This document shows positions 9,748 to 18,701 of a stretch of DNA of 60,818 bases, piece after piece. The DNA is from Verrucomicrobiota bacterium. GTDB lineage: Bacteria; Verrucomicrobiota; Verrucomicrobiia; Opitutales; UBA953. Position 1 is the stretch's first letter; the number at the start of each line of letters is the position of its first letter. Location of the stretch: the NCBI GenBank assembly GCA_030831965.1, contig JAURJZ010000080.1, positions 1 to 60,818 on the forward strand, in the 5' to 3' direction. Made by a program: the position numbers and the translations under genes. Under the pieces are notes generated by a model. It worked only from the letters and a program-made list of their open reading frames with translations, made no database searches and was not told the DNA's origin.

Positions 9748-10203
9748 TCAGGCCTGGGCCGGGGCGGCCTCGGGGGCCTTGGCCTTGCGGGCGCGGGGCT
9801 TGGGCTTGGCGGGGGCGACGTCGTCCTTGCCCACCAGCTCGATCAGCGCGGTCTCGGCGGCGTCGCCGCGGCGGGCGTCGAGCTTGTAGATGCGGGTGTA
9901 GCCGCCCTTGCGGTTGGCGAAGGCCGCGGCGCGCTCCTTGAAGAGGAGCGAGACGGCGGTCTCGTCGCGGACGCGGGAAAGGGCGAGGCGGTAGTAGTGC
10001 AGGCGGACCGAGGGGGAGCCGGCGGCGACGCCCTTCTTCGCCAGGGTGATGATCTTCTCGACGAAGGGCCGGACGGCCCGGGCGCGCGACAGGGTGGTGC
10101 GGATGCGCGCGTGGGTGATGAGCTGGGCGGCGAGGTTGGCGACGAGCGAGAGGCGGTGCTCCTTCTTGACCCCGAGGGTGTGGCGGTGGCTGCGGTGGCG
10201 CAT
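9748..10203 (-). CDS. rplQ: 50S ribosomal protein L17
   Basis: Large-subunit protein near the peptide exit tunnel. The 151-residue product starts with the conserved MRHRSHRHTLG and has LITHARIRTTLSRAR and GGYTRIYKL. It has an extra C-terminal tail rich in Ala, Pro and Lys (about the last 25 residues) beyond the usual length. It is the last ribosomal gene of the cluster, 21 bases after rpoA, as in most bacteria. Confidence 0.97.
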   Translation of the reverse strand: MRHRSHRHTLGVKKEHRLSLVANLAAQLITHARIRTTLSRARAVRPFVEKIITLAKKGVAAGSPSVRLHYYRLALSRVRDETAVSLLFKERAAAFANRKGGYTRIYKLDARRGDAAETALIELVGKDDVAPAKPKPRARKAKAPEAAPAQA

Positions 10204-10224
10204 GGCGTGGGGGTTGTCGGGGGA

Positions 10225-11226
10225 TCAGTTGGACGCGCCCTTGTCCATGAGGCGCTCGAGGCCGGTCATCCCGAGGGAGAGGCCGAGCTGCTCGAGCTTC
10301 TGCTTGATCTCGTTGAGGGACTTCTTGCCGAAGTTGCGGTACTTGAGCATCTCCTGCTCGGTCTTCATGGCGAGGGAGCCGACCGTGGTGATGTTGGCGT
10401 TGTTGAGGCAGTTGGCGGCGCGGACGGAGAGCTCAATCTCGTTGACCGACATGTTGAGCAGGTTGCGGAGGCGGTTCTGGTCGTCGGCCTCCTCGCGGGC
10501 CTTGGACTCGAACTCGATCTCGGTGCCGGCCACGCCGTTGAACACCTCGAGGTGCTTGCTCAGGATGGCGGAGGCCTCCTTGAGGGCCTCGTCGGGGGAG
10601 ATGCGGCCGTCGGTGGTCACCTCGAGGACGAGGCGGTCGTAGTCGGTCTTCTGGCCCTCGCGGGAGTTCTCGACCGCGTAGCGGACGGAGGTGACGGGGG
10701 AGAAGAGGGCGTCGATGGGGATGACGCCGATGGTCTGCTCGGCCGACTTGTTCTCCTCGGCGGAGGACCAGCTGCGGCCGACCTTGATCTCGAGCTCCGC
10801 GGTGAAGCGGCGCTTGCGGTCGAGGGTGCAGAGGACGAGCTCGGGGTTGACCAGGGTGAGCCCGGCGGGGAGCTGGATGTCGGACGCCTTGATGGCGCCG
10901 GCCTTGTTGACGTCGATCGAGGCCTTGAAGTCCTCGCGGCGGTCGTGGCGGATGAGGACCTTCTTGAGGTTGAGGACGATCTCGGTCACGTCCTCGACCA
11001 CGCCCTCGAGGGGCTGGAACTCGTGGGAGACGCCCTCGATCTTGACCGAGGCGATGGCCGCGCCCTCGACGGAGCCGAGGAGCACGCGGCGGAGGGAGTT
11101 GCCGATGGTGTGTCCGAAGCCCGTCTCGAAGGGCTCGGCGGTGTAGCGGGCGTGGTGGGCGGACGAGCCGGACTCGTCCTTGCGAAGCTTGTTGGGCAGC
11201 TGGAACTTTCCGAGGCGCTTGGGCAT
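10225..11226 (-). CDS. rpoA: DNA-directed RNA polymerase subunit alpha
   Basis: Scaffold subunit for RNA polymerase assembly and contact point for UP elements and activators. The 333-residue product has the N-terminal assembly domain (PFETGFGHTIGNSLRRVLL, EGVVEDVTEIVLNLK). After a linker comes the C-terminal domain with LSVRAANCLNNANI and GKKSLNEIKQKL, so both domains are complete. ATG at 11226 gives the family start MPKRLGKFQLP; the frame is open further upstream only by chance. It lies between rpsD and rplQ, the standard alpha-operon order. Confidence 0.98.
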   Translation of the reverse strand: MPKRLGKFQLPNKLRKDESGSSAHHARYTAEPFETGFGHTIGNSLRRVLLGSVEGAAIASVKIEGVSHEFQPLEGVVEDVTEIVLNLKKVLIRHDRREDFKASIDVNKAGAIKASDIQLPAGLTLVNPELVLCTLDRKRRFTAELEIKVGRSWSSAEENKSAEQTIGVIPIDALFSPVTSVRYAVENSREGQKTDYDRLVLEVTTDGRISPDEALKEASAILSKHLEVFNGVAGTEIEFESKAREEADDQNRLRNLLNMSVNEIELSVRAANCLNNANITTVGSLAMKTEQEMLKYRNFGKKSLNEIKQKLEQLGLSLGMTGLERLMDKGASN

Positions 11227-11257
11227 GGCGTTGGGTGGGTTTTGGGTTGGTTTCGGG

Positions 11258-11866
11258 TCAGCGGCTGTAGAACTCGACGATGACCTGGACATTGACCTCG
11301 GTGGGCAGCTCCTCCTTGGCGGGCTCGCGGACGACGGTGCCGCGGAGCTGGTCGGGGGAGGCCGCGAGCCAGCCGGGGACGGCGCGCGACTGGTTCTCCT
11401 CGGCGGCGCGGGTGGCGAGCTGCTTGGAGGAGGCGCGGTCGCGGACGGCGACCTCGTCGCCGGTCTGGACGGCGTAGCTGGAGATGTCGACCTTGTGGCC
11501 GTTGACGCGGACGTGGCCGTGGCCGACGAACTGGCGGGCGGCGGCGCGGCTGGAGGCGAAGCCGAGGCGGTAGATGACGTTGTCGAGACGGGTCTCGAGG
11601 ATGCGGAGGAAATTCTCGCCGGCGACGCCGCCCAGGCGCTTGGCGCGGGCGAAGGCGAGCCGGAACTGGCGCTCGTTCAGGCCGTACATGAAGCGGAGCT
11701 GCTGCTTCTCGGCGAGGCCCTGGCCGTACTCGGAGACCTTGCGGCCGCGGGTCTGGCCGTGGACGCCCGGGGGGTAGGGCTTGCGCTCCTCGCCCTTGGA
11801 GGTGGGCAGGAGGGCCTTGTTGAACCGGCGGTTGATCTTGGTGGTGGGTCCGGTGTAGCGGGACAT
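11258..11866 (-). CDS. rpsD: 30S ribosomal protein S4
   Basis: Primary 16S-binding protein that starts assembly of the 30S body. The product is 202 residues with the S4 RNA-binding domain (ETRLDNVIYRLGFASSRAAARQ... GHVRVNGHKVDI). The N-terminal region has no cysteines, so this is the zinc-free form. In E. coli, S4 represses its own operon; here a GC-perfect hairpin lies in the 92-base gap just upstream. Confidence 0.98.
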   Translation of the reverse strand: MSRYTGPTTKINRRFNKALLPTSKGEERKPYPPGVHGQTRGRKVSEYGQGLAEKQQLRFMYGLNERQFRLAFARAKRLGGVAGENFLRILETRLDNVIYRLGFASSRAAARQFVGHGHVRVNGHKVDISSYAVQTGDEVAVRDRASSKQLATRAAEENQSRAVPGWLAASPDQLRGTVVREPAKEELPTEVNVQVIVEFYSR

Positions 11867-11909
11867 CGCGGTGGTTGCTTTGGGTGGTGTTGGGTGGCGT
11901 TGGATGCTC

Positions 11910-11935
11910 CCGTCCGGCTTGCCATCCCCGGACGG
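11910..11935 (-). promoter_or_regulatory. RNA hairpin between rpsK and rpsD
   Basis: A perfect 8-bp inverted repeat (CCGTCCGG and CCGGACGG) with a 10-nt loop, in the 92-base leader directly before rpsD. There is no T run after it on the transcribed strand, so it does not look like a simple terminator. Possible roles are S4 autoregulation, RNA processing or mRNA stability; the sequence alone does not decide. Confidence 0.5.
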
Positions 11936-11958
11936 TCAGTTGGCGGCGCGACGCGCGG

Positions 11959-12510
11959 TCAGACGCGGCGGCGCTTCGGCGGACGGCACCCGTTGTGGGG
12001 GATGGGGGTCGTGTCGACGATGGAAAGGATGTTGAGGCCGAGGAGGGAGAGGGCGCGGATGGCGCTGTCGCGCCCCATGCCGGGACCGCGGACGCGGACG
12101 GCGACGTCCTTCAGGCCATGGGCCATGGCGGCCTTGGCGGCCTCCTGGCAGACGACCTGCGCGGCGTAGGCGGTGGACTTGCGGGAGCCGCGGAAGGCGT
12201 GGCGGCCGGCGCTGCCCCAGGAGACGACGTTGCCGTTGGGGTCGGTGAAGGTGACCTTGGTGTTGTTGAAGGTGGCGAGGATGTGGCAGACGCCGGAGAC
12301 GATGTTCTTCGAGCCCTTGGCGCGGCGGACCTTGATCTCGCCGATCTCGTCGCCGAGGAGGGAGGCGGCGGTGACCTCCTGCTTCTCGCCGGCGGCGGCG
12401 GGGGCCGCGGCGTCGGCGGGAGCCGCGGGGGCGGCGGCCTCGGCGGCGGGGGCCGCGGCGGGCTTGGCCTTGCGGGCGGGCTTGTCGGTCTTGGGGGTCT
12501 CGTCGCTCAT
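11959..12510 (-). CDS. rpsK: 30S ribosomal protein S11 with long N-terminal extension
   Basis: Platform protein of the 30S subunit. The conserved part has [49 protein letters not shown] and [20 protein letters not shown]. The protein is 183 residues, about 55 longer than usual. The excess is an N-terminal stretch of almost only Ala, Pro, Lys, Asp and Glu before the conserved core. The frame has no nearer good ATG, so the extension appears genuine. Confidence 0.95.
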   Translation of the reverse strand: MSDETPKTDKPARKAKPAAAPAAEAAAPAAPADAAAPAAAGEKQEVTAASLLGDEIGEIKVRRAKGSKNIVSGVCHILATFNNTKVTFTDPNGNVVSWGSAGRHAFRGSRKSTAYAAQVVCQEAAKAAMAHGLKDVAVRVRGPGMGRDSAIRALSLLGLNILSIVDTTPIPHNGCRPPKRRRV

Positions 12511-12531
12511 CGGGAAGGGATCGGTCGGGAA

Positions 12532-12924
12532 TTACTTGGCCGCGGCGGGGGCGGCGGCGGAGGCCACGCCGACCGTCTTGCGCTTGCCCTTGCGGGTGCG
12601 GGCGTTGGTGCGGGTGCGCTGGCCCCGGACGGGCAGGCCGCGGAAATGGCGGAGGCCGCGGTAGGACTTGATGGCCTGGAGGCGCTTGAGGTCCTGGGCG
12701 ATCTCGCGGCGGAGGTCGCCCTCGCAGCGCCAGCCCTCGCGGACGATCATGTCGACGATCTTGTTGAGCTGCTCCTCGGTGAGCTCGCTGGCGCGCATCT
12801 CGGGGCGGAAGCCGAGGGTCTGGCAGATGAGCGTGGCGCGCTGGGGACCCACGCCGTAGATGTAGCGGAGCGAGTACTCGACCTTCTTGTTGTTGGGGAT
12901 GTCGACGCCGAGGATGCGGGGCAT
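12532..12924 (-). CDS. rpsM: 30S ribosomal protein S13
   Basis: Head protein of the 30S subunit that contacts L5 and tRNA. The 130-residue product has the start [19 protein letters not shown], then [13 protein letters not shown] and [22 protein letters not shown] short Ala-rich tail ([10 protein letters not shown]) follows the usual basic end. rpmJ and infA, which often precede it, are missing from the 86-base gap to map. Confidence 0.97.
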   Translation of the reverse strand: MPRILGVDIPNNKKVEYSLRYIYGVGPQRATLICQTLGFRPEMRASELTEEQLNKIVDMIVREGWRCEGDLRREIAQDLKRLQAIKSYRGLRHFRGLPVRGQRTRTNARTRKGKRKTVGVASAAAPAAAK

Positions 12925-12969
12925 GAGGGTCTTCCGGAGGTGCGGGTGGGAGGTGGAGGAAAAGGGTCG

Positions 12970-12984
12970 AAAGTTGCTAACTTT
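12970..12984. promoter_or_regulatory. 15-bp palindrome between map and rpsM
   Basis: A perfect AAAGTT-GCT-AACTTT palindrome in the 86-base gap before rpsM, the most AT-rich spot of that region. It could be an operator for an alpha-operon promoter or a small RNA hairpin. No clear -35/-10 pair could be placed. Confidence 0.3.
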
Positions 12985-13010
12985 GGGGGGCCAAGGGAAG
13001 CCTAAAATAC

Positions 13011-13772
13011 CTAGGGGAGGGTGAGGATTTCGACCCCCCCTTCGGTGATGAGGACGGTGTGCTCGAAATGGGCGGCGGGCGAGCCGTCGCGGGTCCGGGC
13101 GGTCCAGCCGTCGGGGTCCATGGCGATCTTGGGGGAGCCGAGGGTGATCATGGGTTCGATGGCCAGGGCCATGCCGGGCAGGAGGCGGGGGCCGACCCCC
13201 TTTTTGCCCCAATTGGGCACCTGGGGCTCCTCATGCATGCGGCGGCCGACCCCGTGGCCGACGAATTCCCGCACGATGCCGAGGCCGAGGGGTTGGACGG
13301 TGCCCTGGATGGCGGCGGAGATGTCGCCGACGTTGCCGCCGGGGCGGGCGGCCTGGATGCCGGCGGCGAGGGCGGACTCGGTGGCGGCGCAGAGGCGGAG
13401 GAGGGGCTCGGGGACGGCGCCGACGGGGACGGTGGCGGCGTTGTCGCCGATGAAGCCGTCCTTGCGGACGACGACGTCGAGCGAGACCAGGTCGCCCTCC
13501 CGGAGGACGCGGCCGGGATGGCCGATGCCGTGGACGACCTCGTCGTTGACGGAGATGCAGACGCGGCCCGGGTAGGTGAGGCGGCCGACGACATAGCCGA
13601 GGCAGGCGCTCTCGCAGCCGTGAAGGGACATGAGGTCGCCGGCGGCGGCGTCGAGCTGGCCGGTGGTGACGCCGGGGGCGACGCGGCGGCGCAGGTCGGC
13701 GAGGACGCGGGCCGCGGCGCGGCCGGCGGCGCGCATGCCGTCGACGTCGCCCTGGCTGCGGAGGTCGATCAT
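13011..13772 (-). CDS. map: Methionine aminopeptidase, type I
   Basis: Removes the initiator methionine from new proteins. The 253-residue product has the five metal ligands of the pita-bread fold: two Asp in [18 protein letters not shown], His in [12 protein letters not shown], Glu in AIEPM, and Glu in HFEHTVLIT. It begins 16 bases after the secY stop, the common secY-map order. There is no N-terminal zinc finger, which is normal for type Ia enzymes. Confidence 0.97.
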   Translation of the reverse strand: MIDLRSQGDVDGMRAAGRAAARVLADLRRRVAPGVTTGQLDAAAGDLMSLHGCESACLGYVVGRLTYPGRVCISVNDEVVHGIGHPGRVLREGDLVSLDVVVRKDGFIGDNAATVPVGAVPEPLLRLCAATESALAAGIQAARPGGNVGDISAAIQGTVQPLGLGIVREFVGHGVGRRMHEEPQVPNWGKKGVGPRLLPGMALAIEPMITLGSPKIAMDPDGWTARTRDGSPAAHFEHTVLITEGGVEILTLP

Positions 13773-13788
13773 CGGCCGCGGGAGCGGC

Positions 13789-15318
13789 CTAGCCGAGGAG
13801 CTGGCCCCAGTGGCCGGCGGCCCAGGCGAGGAGGCCGAGGACGAAGAGCGCGAGGCAGGCGGCGCCGAGGGAGCCGGGGCCGGTGGCGTCGGGGGAGGCG
13901 GGGCGGCGGGGCGGCGGCGGCGTGGCGACGCCCCCCACCCTGCCCTTCTTGAGGAAGCCGTCGTAGTGGCTCTGGAGGAGGAAGGTCTCGACCTGGCGCA
14001 TGGTGTCGAGCATGACGCCGACGGTGATGAGGCCGCCGGTGCCGCCGAGGAAGCTCGCGAGGCGCGCGGGGAAATCGAGCTTGTACATGAACAAGTCGGG
14101 CAGCAGCGCGATGATGAGGAGGAAGAGGGAGCCGGCGACGGTCAGCCGGGTCATGACGAAGTCGAGGAACATCGCGGTGGGCTCGCCCGGACGGACGCCG
14201 ACCACGTAGCCGTTGTTCTTCTTGAGGTCGTCCGCGATCTGGACCGGCCGGAACATGATGGAGATCCAGAAGTAGCTGAAGCCGAAGATGAGGGCCGAGA
14301 GCAGCGCGTAGTGCAGGACGGTCGGGTACTGGATGACGTCGGCCCACTCGGCGAGGAAGCCGACGGTCGGGAAGTTGCTCGCCAGGGGGCGGAGCAGCAT
14401 GGGCGGGAAGGCGATGATGGCGCCGGCGAAGATGACGGGCATGACCCCGGCGTAGTTGACCTTGAGGGGAAGGTAGGTGCTCTGCCCGCCGTAGACCTTG
14501 CGGCCGACCATGCGCTGGGCGTACTGGACGGGGATCTTCCGGACGGCCTGGTTGAGGGCGACCATCGCGGCGGTCACGAGGAGGAAGAGGACGGCCATGC
14601 CCACGGCCTTCTCGGGCCCGTGCTGGGTGGCGCCGCTGCCGACCGCGCCGCCGAAGGCGATGGCGGAGAAGGAGCGGAAGGCGCCGGGCAGGTCGGCGAG
14701 GATGCCGATGGTGATGAGGATCGAGGTGCCGTTGCCGATGCCGCGCTGGGTGATCTGCTCGCCCAGCCAGAGCATGATGATGGAGCCGGCGGTGAGCAGG
14801 GCGACGCCGAGGGCGACGAAGAGGGCCTGGTTCTCCATCACGACGATGACGCCGCGGAAGTCGGAGCCGAGCCCGAGGGCGGAGCCGACCGACTGGGGAT
14901 TGCAGAAGGCGCCGAGCAGCAGCGAGGACTGGACGAGCGCGATGAGGATGGTGAGGTAGCGCGTGTACTGCGCGATCTTCTGGCGGCCGACCTCGCCCTC
15001 CTGCTGGAGGCGGGCGAGCGAGGGCACCACGGCGGTCATCAGCTGGAGGATGATGGAGGCGCTGATGTAGGGCATGATCCCCAGCGAGAAGATGGCGCCC
15101 TTGAGGAGCGCCCCGCCGGTGAACATGTTGTACATCGCCACGACCCCGCCGGCGGTGTTGTCCGCCATCTGCTGGTAGTACTGCAGGATGTCGCGCGGGT
15201 CGACGCCCGGCAGGGGGATGTTCGCCCCGATGCGGGCGACGAAGACGAGGGTGACGGTCGCGAGGATGCGGGCCCGGAGCTCCGGGATGCGCCAGCAGTT
15301 GGCGAGCGTCGCGAGCAT
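13789..15318 (-). CDS. secY: Preprotein translocase subunit SecY
   Basis: The channel subunit of the Sec translocon in the inner membrane. The 509-residue product has the ten expected transmembrane helices, with the plug-region segment GANIPLPGVD, SLGIMPYISASIILQL, and the cytoplasmic loop near QRMVGRKVYGGQSTYLPLK. The canonical end (QSHYDGFLKKG) is followed by about 58 extra residues: a Pro/Arg-rich linker, then an additional hydrophobic helix (SLGAACLALFVLGLLAW). The added helix is unusual for SecY. Confidence 0.96.
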   Translation of the reverse strand: MLATLANCWRIPELRARILATVTLVFVARIGANIPLPGVDPRDILQYYQQMADNTAGGVVAMYNMFTGGALLKGAIFSLGIMPYISASIILQLMTAVVPSLARLQQEGEVGRQKIAQYTRYLTILIALVQSSLLLGAFCNPQSVGSALGLGSDFRGVIVVMENQALFVALGVALLTAGSIIMLWLGEQITQRGIGNGTSILITIGILADLPGAFRSFSAIAFGGAVGSGATQHGPEKAVGMAVLFLLVTAAMVALNQAVRKIPVQYAQRMVGRKVYGGQSTYLPLKVNYAGVMPVIFAGAIIAFPPMLLRPLASNFPTVGFLAEWADVIQYPTVLHYALLSALIFGFSYFWISIMFRPVQIADDLKKNNGYVVGVRPGEPTAMFLDFVMTRLTVAGSLFLLIIALLPDLFMYKLDFPARLASFLGGTGGLITVGVMLDTMRQVETFLLQSHYDGFLKKGRVGGVATPPPPRRPASPDATGPGSLGAACLALFVLGLLAWAAGHWGQLLG

Positions 15319-15334
15319 CAGGGCCCGGTCGGGT

Positions 15335-15793
15335 TCACTCCGGCTTGGCCTCGCCGCCGAGGAGGACGACCTTGCCGCCGGCCTTCTCGATCTTGGCCTT
15401 GGCCGAGGCCGAGACCGCGTGGGCGGTCACGGTGACGGCGCGGGTGATCTCGCCGTTGCCGAGGACCTTGAGCAGGGCGTCGGCGGAGCGGACAAGGGAC
15501 TGGGCGGCGAGCTCGGCGGGGCCGAGCTTGGCGCCCTCGGCGGCCTCGAGGTCGGCGACGTTGACCACGGCGAAGTCGACGCGGTTGATGTTGCGGAAGC
15601 CGCGGTGGGGCAGGCGCCGGTAGAGGGGCATCTGGCCGCCCTCGAAGCCGGGGCGGTGGCCGCCGCCGGAGCGGGCCTTCATGCCCTTGTGGCCGCGGCC
15701 GCTGGTCTTGCCGTGGCCGGAACCCCGGCCGCAGCCGAGGCGCTTGTGGCGGTGGGTGGCGCCCTTGATGTGGGGGAGAGCGTGGAGCTTCAT
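15335..15793 (-). CDS. rplO: 50S ribosomal protein L15
   Basis: Large-subunit protein that joins late in 50S assembly. The 152-residue product has the Gly-rich N-terminal region (RLGCGRGSGHGKTSGRGHKG, GGHRPGFEGGQMPLYRRLP) and the C-terminal fold ending KIEKAGGKVVLLGG. It directly follows rpsE with only four bases between, so rpmD (L30), normally found here, is absent. Confidence 0.97.
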   Translation of the reverse strand: MKLHALPHIKGATHRHKRLGCGRGSGHGKTSGRGHKGMKARSGGGHRPGFEGGQMPLYRRLPHRGFRNINRVDFAVVNVADLEAAEGAKLGPAELAAQSLVRSADALLKVLGNGEITRAVTVTAHAVSASAKAKIEKAGGKVVLLGGEAKPE

Positions 15794-15797
15794 GGTG

Positions 15798-16409
15798 TCA
15801 TTGGGCCGCGCGGATGGCGCGGATGTTCTCGAGGGTGCGGAGCTTGGCCAGGCCGTCGAGGGTCGCCTTGACGACCGCGGCGGGGTTCTGGGAGCCGAGG
15901 GACTTGGAGAGGACGTCGCGGAGGCCGACGACCTCGAGGACGGCGCGGACGCCGCCGCCGGCGATCAGGCCGGTGCCGGGGGCGGCCGGGCGGAGGAGGA
16001 CGACGCCGCCGTCGCAGCGGCCGATGACCTCGTGGGGAATGGTGTTGCCGCGGGTGTTGACGGGCTTGAGCGCGCGGTGGGCGCGGTCGGTGCCCTTGCG
16101 GATGGCGTCGGGGACCTCCTTGGCCTTGCCGTAGCCCACGCCGACGCGGCCCTTGCCGTCGCCGGCGACGACGAGCGCCGCGAAGTTGAAGCGGCGGCCG
16201 CCCTTGGTGGCCTTGCTGCAGCGGTTGATGTGGACGACCTTCTCGTTGTAGGGGGAGGCGGGGCGGTCGTCGCGGCGGGGAGGACGGGGCCCGCGGCGCT
16301 GGCCGCCGGGACCGGGACGGCCGCGGCCGTCGCCGCGGGGGCCGCGGGCGGCGTCAGGCGCCGCGGCAGTGGCGGCGGCGGGGGCGGCTTCGGGAGGGTT
16401 TTCGCTCAT
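15798..16409 (-). CDS. rpsE: 30S ribosomal protein S5 with N-terminal extension
   Basis: 30S protein needed for translational accuracy and mRNA helicase activity. The core is typical: [49 protein letters not shown] is found in order, then [21 protein letters not shown] and [16 protein letters not shown]. It is 203 residues because about 50 low-complexity residues (Ala/Pro, then Gly/Arg) precede the core. ATG at 16409. Confidence 0.96.
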   Translation of the reverse strand: MSENPPEAAPAAATAAAPDAARGPRGDGRGRPGPGGQRRGPRPPRRDDRPASPYNEKVVHINRCSKATKGGRRFNFAALVVAGDGKGRVGVGYGKAKEVPDAIRKGTDRAHRALKPVNTRGNTIPHEVIGRCDGGVVLLRPAAPGTGLIAGGGVRAVLEVVGLRDVLSKSLGSQNPAAVVKATLDGLAKLRTLENIRAIRAAQ

Positions 16410-16426
16410 GAGAGGTGCGGGGGGCT

Positions 16427-16804
16427 TCAGAAGGCGAGGCCGGCCTGGCGGGCGGCGTCGGAGAACGCCTTGACGGTGCCGTGGTAGGCGCGGGAACCGC
16501 GGTCGAGGACGACGGCGGTGATGCCCTTCTTGCGCGCGCGCTCGCCGAACGCCTTGCCGAAGGCGGTGGCGCCGGCGGCGTTGGGCCGGAGCTTGGCGGC
16601 GCGGAACTCCTTCTCGGTGGTGCTGGCGGCGGCGAGGGTGGCGCCCTTGTCGTCGTCCACGGCCTGGGCGTGGATGTGCAGGTGGGTGAACTTGATCGCG
16701 AGGCGGGGGCGCTCGGCGGTGCCGCGGATGCGCTTGCGGAGGCGCAGCCGGCGCTTGGCGGCGAGGGCGTGCTTGCGGGAAACCTTGGTGGCGGGCTTGC
16801 TCAT
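16427..16804 (-). CDS. rplR: 50S ribosomal protein L18
   Basis: 5S rRNA-binding protein of the central protuberance. The 125-residue product has [29 protein letters not shown] and the C-terminal [30 protein letters not shown] at 16804; the open frame upstream is antisense-like shadow. Confidence 0.96.
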   Translation of the reverse strand: MSKPATKVSRKHALAAKRRLRLRKRIRGTAERPRLAIKFTHLHIHAQAVDDDKGATLAAASTTEKEFRAAKLRPNAAGATAFGKAFGERARKKGITAVVLDRGSRAYHGTVKAFSDAARQAGLAF

Positions 16805-16815
16805 GGGAACGTGGC

Positions 16816-17349
16816 TTAGGCCGTCTTCTTGCCTTCCTTGCGGCGGATGAACTGGCCGACGATGCGGACGCCCTTGCCCTTGTAGGGCTCGACGGGATAG
16901 TAGCTGTAGATGTCGGCGGCGACCTGGCCAACGAGGTGGCGGTCGGGGCCGGTGATCTCGATCTTCACGTTCTCGGTCACGGTGACCTTCACGCCGGCGG
17001 GCAGCTTGTAGAGGATGGGGTGCGAGTAGCCGAGGACGAGGTCCAGGGTGTCGCCCTTGAGGAGGGCCTTGAAGCCGACGCCCTCGATCTCGAGGTTCTT
17101 CTTGTAGCCGGTGGCGCAGCCCTCGACCATGTTGCGGACGATGGCGCGGGCGGTGCCGTGGAGGGCGCCGGAGAGCCGGTCGTCGCCTTGGCGGACGACG
17201 CGGACCTGGTTGCCCTCGAGGGTGAACCCGACGCCGCGGAAGGAGCGGGCGAGCTTGCCCTTGGGGCCCTCGACGCTGACGTGGTCGCCGTTGACGGCGA
17301 CCTTGACCCCGGCGGGGACGGTGATGGGTTGTTTGCCGATTCGGCTCAT
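16816..17349 (-). CDS. rplF: 50S ribosomal protein L6
   Basis: 50S protein near the factor-binding site. The 177-residue product starts [17 protein letters not shown] and has [24 protein letters not shown] and [22 protein letters not shown] near the end, all diagnostic of L6. Standard length and position. Confidence 0.98.
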   Translation of the reverse strand: MSRIGKQPITVPAGVKVAVNGDHVSVEGPKGKLARSFRGVGFTLEGNQVRVVRQGDDRLSGALHGTARAIVRNMVEGCATGYKKNLEIEGVGFKALLKGDTLDLVLGYSHPILYKLPAGVKVTVTENVKIEITGPDRHLVGQVAADIYSYYPVEPYKGKGVRIVGQFIRRKEGKKTA

Positions 17350-17373
17350 GGCGTGTTGGGCGTTGGGGGGCGG

Positions 17374-17772
17374 TTACCAGACCTTGGCGAGGAGCTCGCC
17401 GGAGACCTTCTGGCGGCGGCACTCGGCGTCGGTGAGGATGCCGCGGGAGGTGGTGACGATGGTGATGCCCATGCCCCCGATGACCTTGGGGACGTCGGCG
17501 ACGCCGGCGTAGCGGCGGCGTCCGGGGGAGGACAGGCGCTCGATGCCGGTGATGGCGGGGGCGCCGGAGACGTACTTGAGGCTGACCTCGAGGACGGGGA
17601 GCTTGTCGCGCTCGGCCTTGCGGTAGCCGGCGATGTAGCCGGACTGGGCGAGGGTGCGGGCGACCTCCTCGCGGAGGCGGGACCACTGGACGGTCACGGC
17701 GGCGCGCTGGGCCTTGGAGCCGTTGCGGATGGCGGTCAGGAAATCGCCGAGGGTGTCGGAGGATGCGGACAT
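17374..17772 (-). CDS. rpsH: 30S ribosomal protein S8
   Basis: Primary 16S-binding protein of the central domain. The 132-residue product has the start SSDTLGDFLTAIRNG and the C-terminal RRRYAGVADVPKVIGGMGITIVTTSRGILTDAECRR region, typical of S8. In E. coli, S8 is the repressor of the spc operon; no target hairpin was identified here. Confidence 0.97.
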   Translation of the reverse strand: MSASSDTLGDFLTAIRNGSKAQRAAVTVQWSRLREEVARTLAQSGYIAGYRKAERDKLPVLEVSLKYVSGAPAITGIERLSSPGRRRYAGVADVPKVIGGMGITIVTTSRGILTDAECRRQKVSGELLAKVW

Positions 17773-17780
17773 GGGGAGGG

Positions 17781-18086
17781 TTACCAGGAGGCCTTGGTCA
17801 CGCCGGGAATCTGGCCGGCGAGGGCGAGCTCGCGGAAGGTGAGGCGGGAGAGGCCGAACTTGCGCAGGTAGGCGCGGGGACGGCCGGAGATGCCGCAGCG
17901 GTTCTTGAGGCGGACCTTGGAGCCGTTGCGGGGGAGCTTGGCGAGCTTGCTCTGGGCGGCGTAGAAGGCCTCCTCGGTGACCTTGGGGTCGGCGAGGACC
18001 TTCTTGAGCTCGGCGCGCTTGGCGGCGTGCTTGGCGACGAGGCGCTCGCGCTTGAGCTGGCGTTGGATGACGGACTGCTTGGCCAT
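17781..18086 (-). CDS. rpsN: 30S ribosomal protein S14, zinc-free form
   Basis: 30S head protein. At 101 residues with no CxxC pairs this is the long zinc-independent form. It has [21 protein letters not shown] and the conserved C-terminal [13 protein letters not shown]-like segment (here [20 protein letters not shown]). ATG at 18086, eight bases after rplE. Confidence 0.97.
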   Translation of the reverse strand: MAKQSVIQRQLKRERLVAKHAAKRAELKKVLADPKVTEEAFYAAQSKLAKLPRNGSKVRLKNRCGISGRPRAYLRKFGLSRLTFRELALAGQIPGVTKASW

Positions 18087-18094
18087 GGGTAAGG

Positions 18095-18685
18095 TCAGGC
18101 TTGGGCGGGGGCGGCCTCGGCGGCCTTGGCCGCGACGGCGCGGAAGGGCATGCCGAGGAGGCGCAGGAGCTCGCGGGCCTCGTCGTCGGACGAGGCGGTG
18201 GTGACGATGGAGATGTCGAGGCCGATGTTGGCGCGCTGGGAGCCGTCGGCCTGGGTCTCGGGGAAGATGGTGTGGTCGGTGATGCCGAGGGAGTAGTTGC
18301 CCTGGCCGTCGAGGCGGTTGGAGACGCCGCGGAAGTCGCGGATCATCGGGAGGGCGATGAGCGTGAGGCGGGCGAGGAAGTCCCACATGCGGGCGCCGCG
18401 GAGGGTGACGGTGCAGCCGAGGGGCATGCCCTCGCGGACCTTGAAGTTGGAGACGCTCTTGCGGGCCTTGGTCACGACGGGCTTCTGGCCGGCGAGCTTG
18501 GTGATTTCCTTGACCACCTCGGCGGTGTGGGCCTTGTCGGCCTCGGCGTCGAAGGCGGAGTTGAGGACGATCTTGACCAGGGTGGGCACCTGGTGGGGAT
18601 TGGCGTAGCCGCGCGACTTGCGCAGCTCGGGCACGACCTTCTCGAGGTAGCGCTGCTTGAGGTAGGGGACTTGGGCCTTGGCCAT
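18095..18685 (-). CDS. rplE: 50S ribosomal protein L5
   Basis: 5S rRNA-binding protein that bridges to S13. The 196-residue product has LVKIVLNS, [17 protein letters not shown] [32 protein letters not shown] in order, and the [20 protein letters not shown] segment. It ends in an Ala-rich tail ([12 protein letters not shown]) beyond the usual end. Confidence 0.97.
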   Translation of the reverse strand: MAKAQVPYLKQRYLEKVVPELRKSRGYANPHQVPTLVKIVLNSAFDAEADKAHTAEVVKEITKLAGQKPVVTKARKSVSNFKVREGMPLGCTVTLRGARMWDFLARLTLIALPMIRDFRGVSNRLDGQGNYSLGITDHTIFPETQADGSQRANIGLDISIVTTASSDDEARELLRLLGMPFRAVAAKAAEAAPAQA

Positions 18686-18701
18686 GGGAGTGAGGGTGGG
18701 G

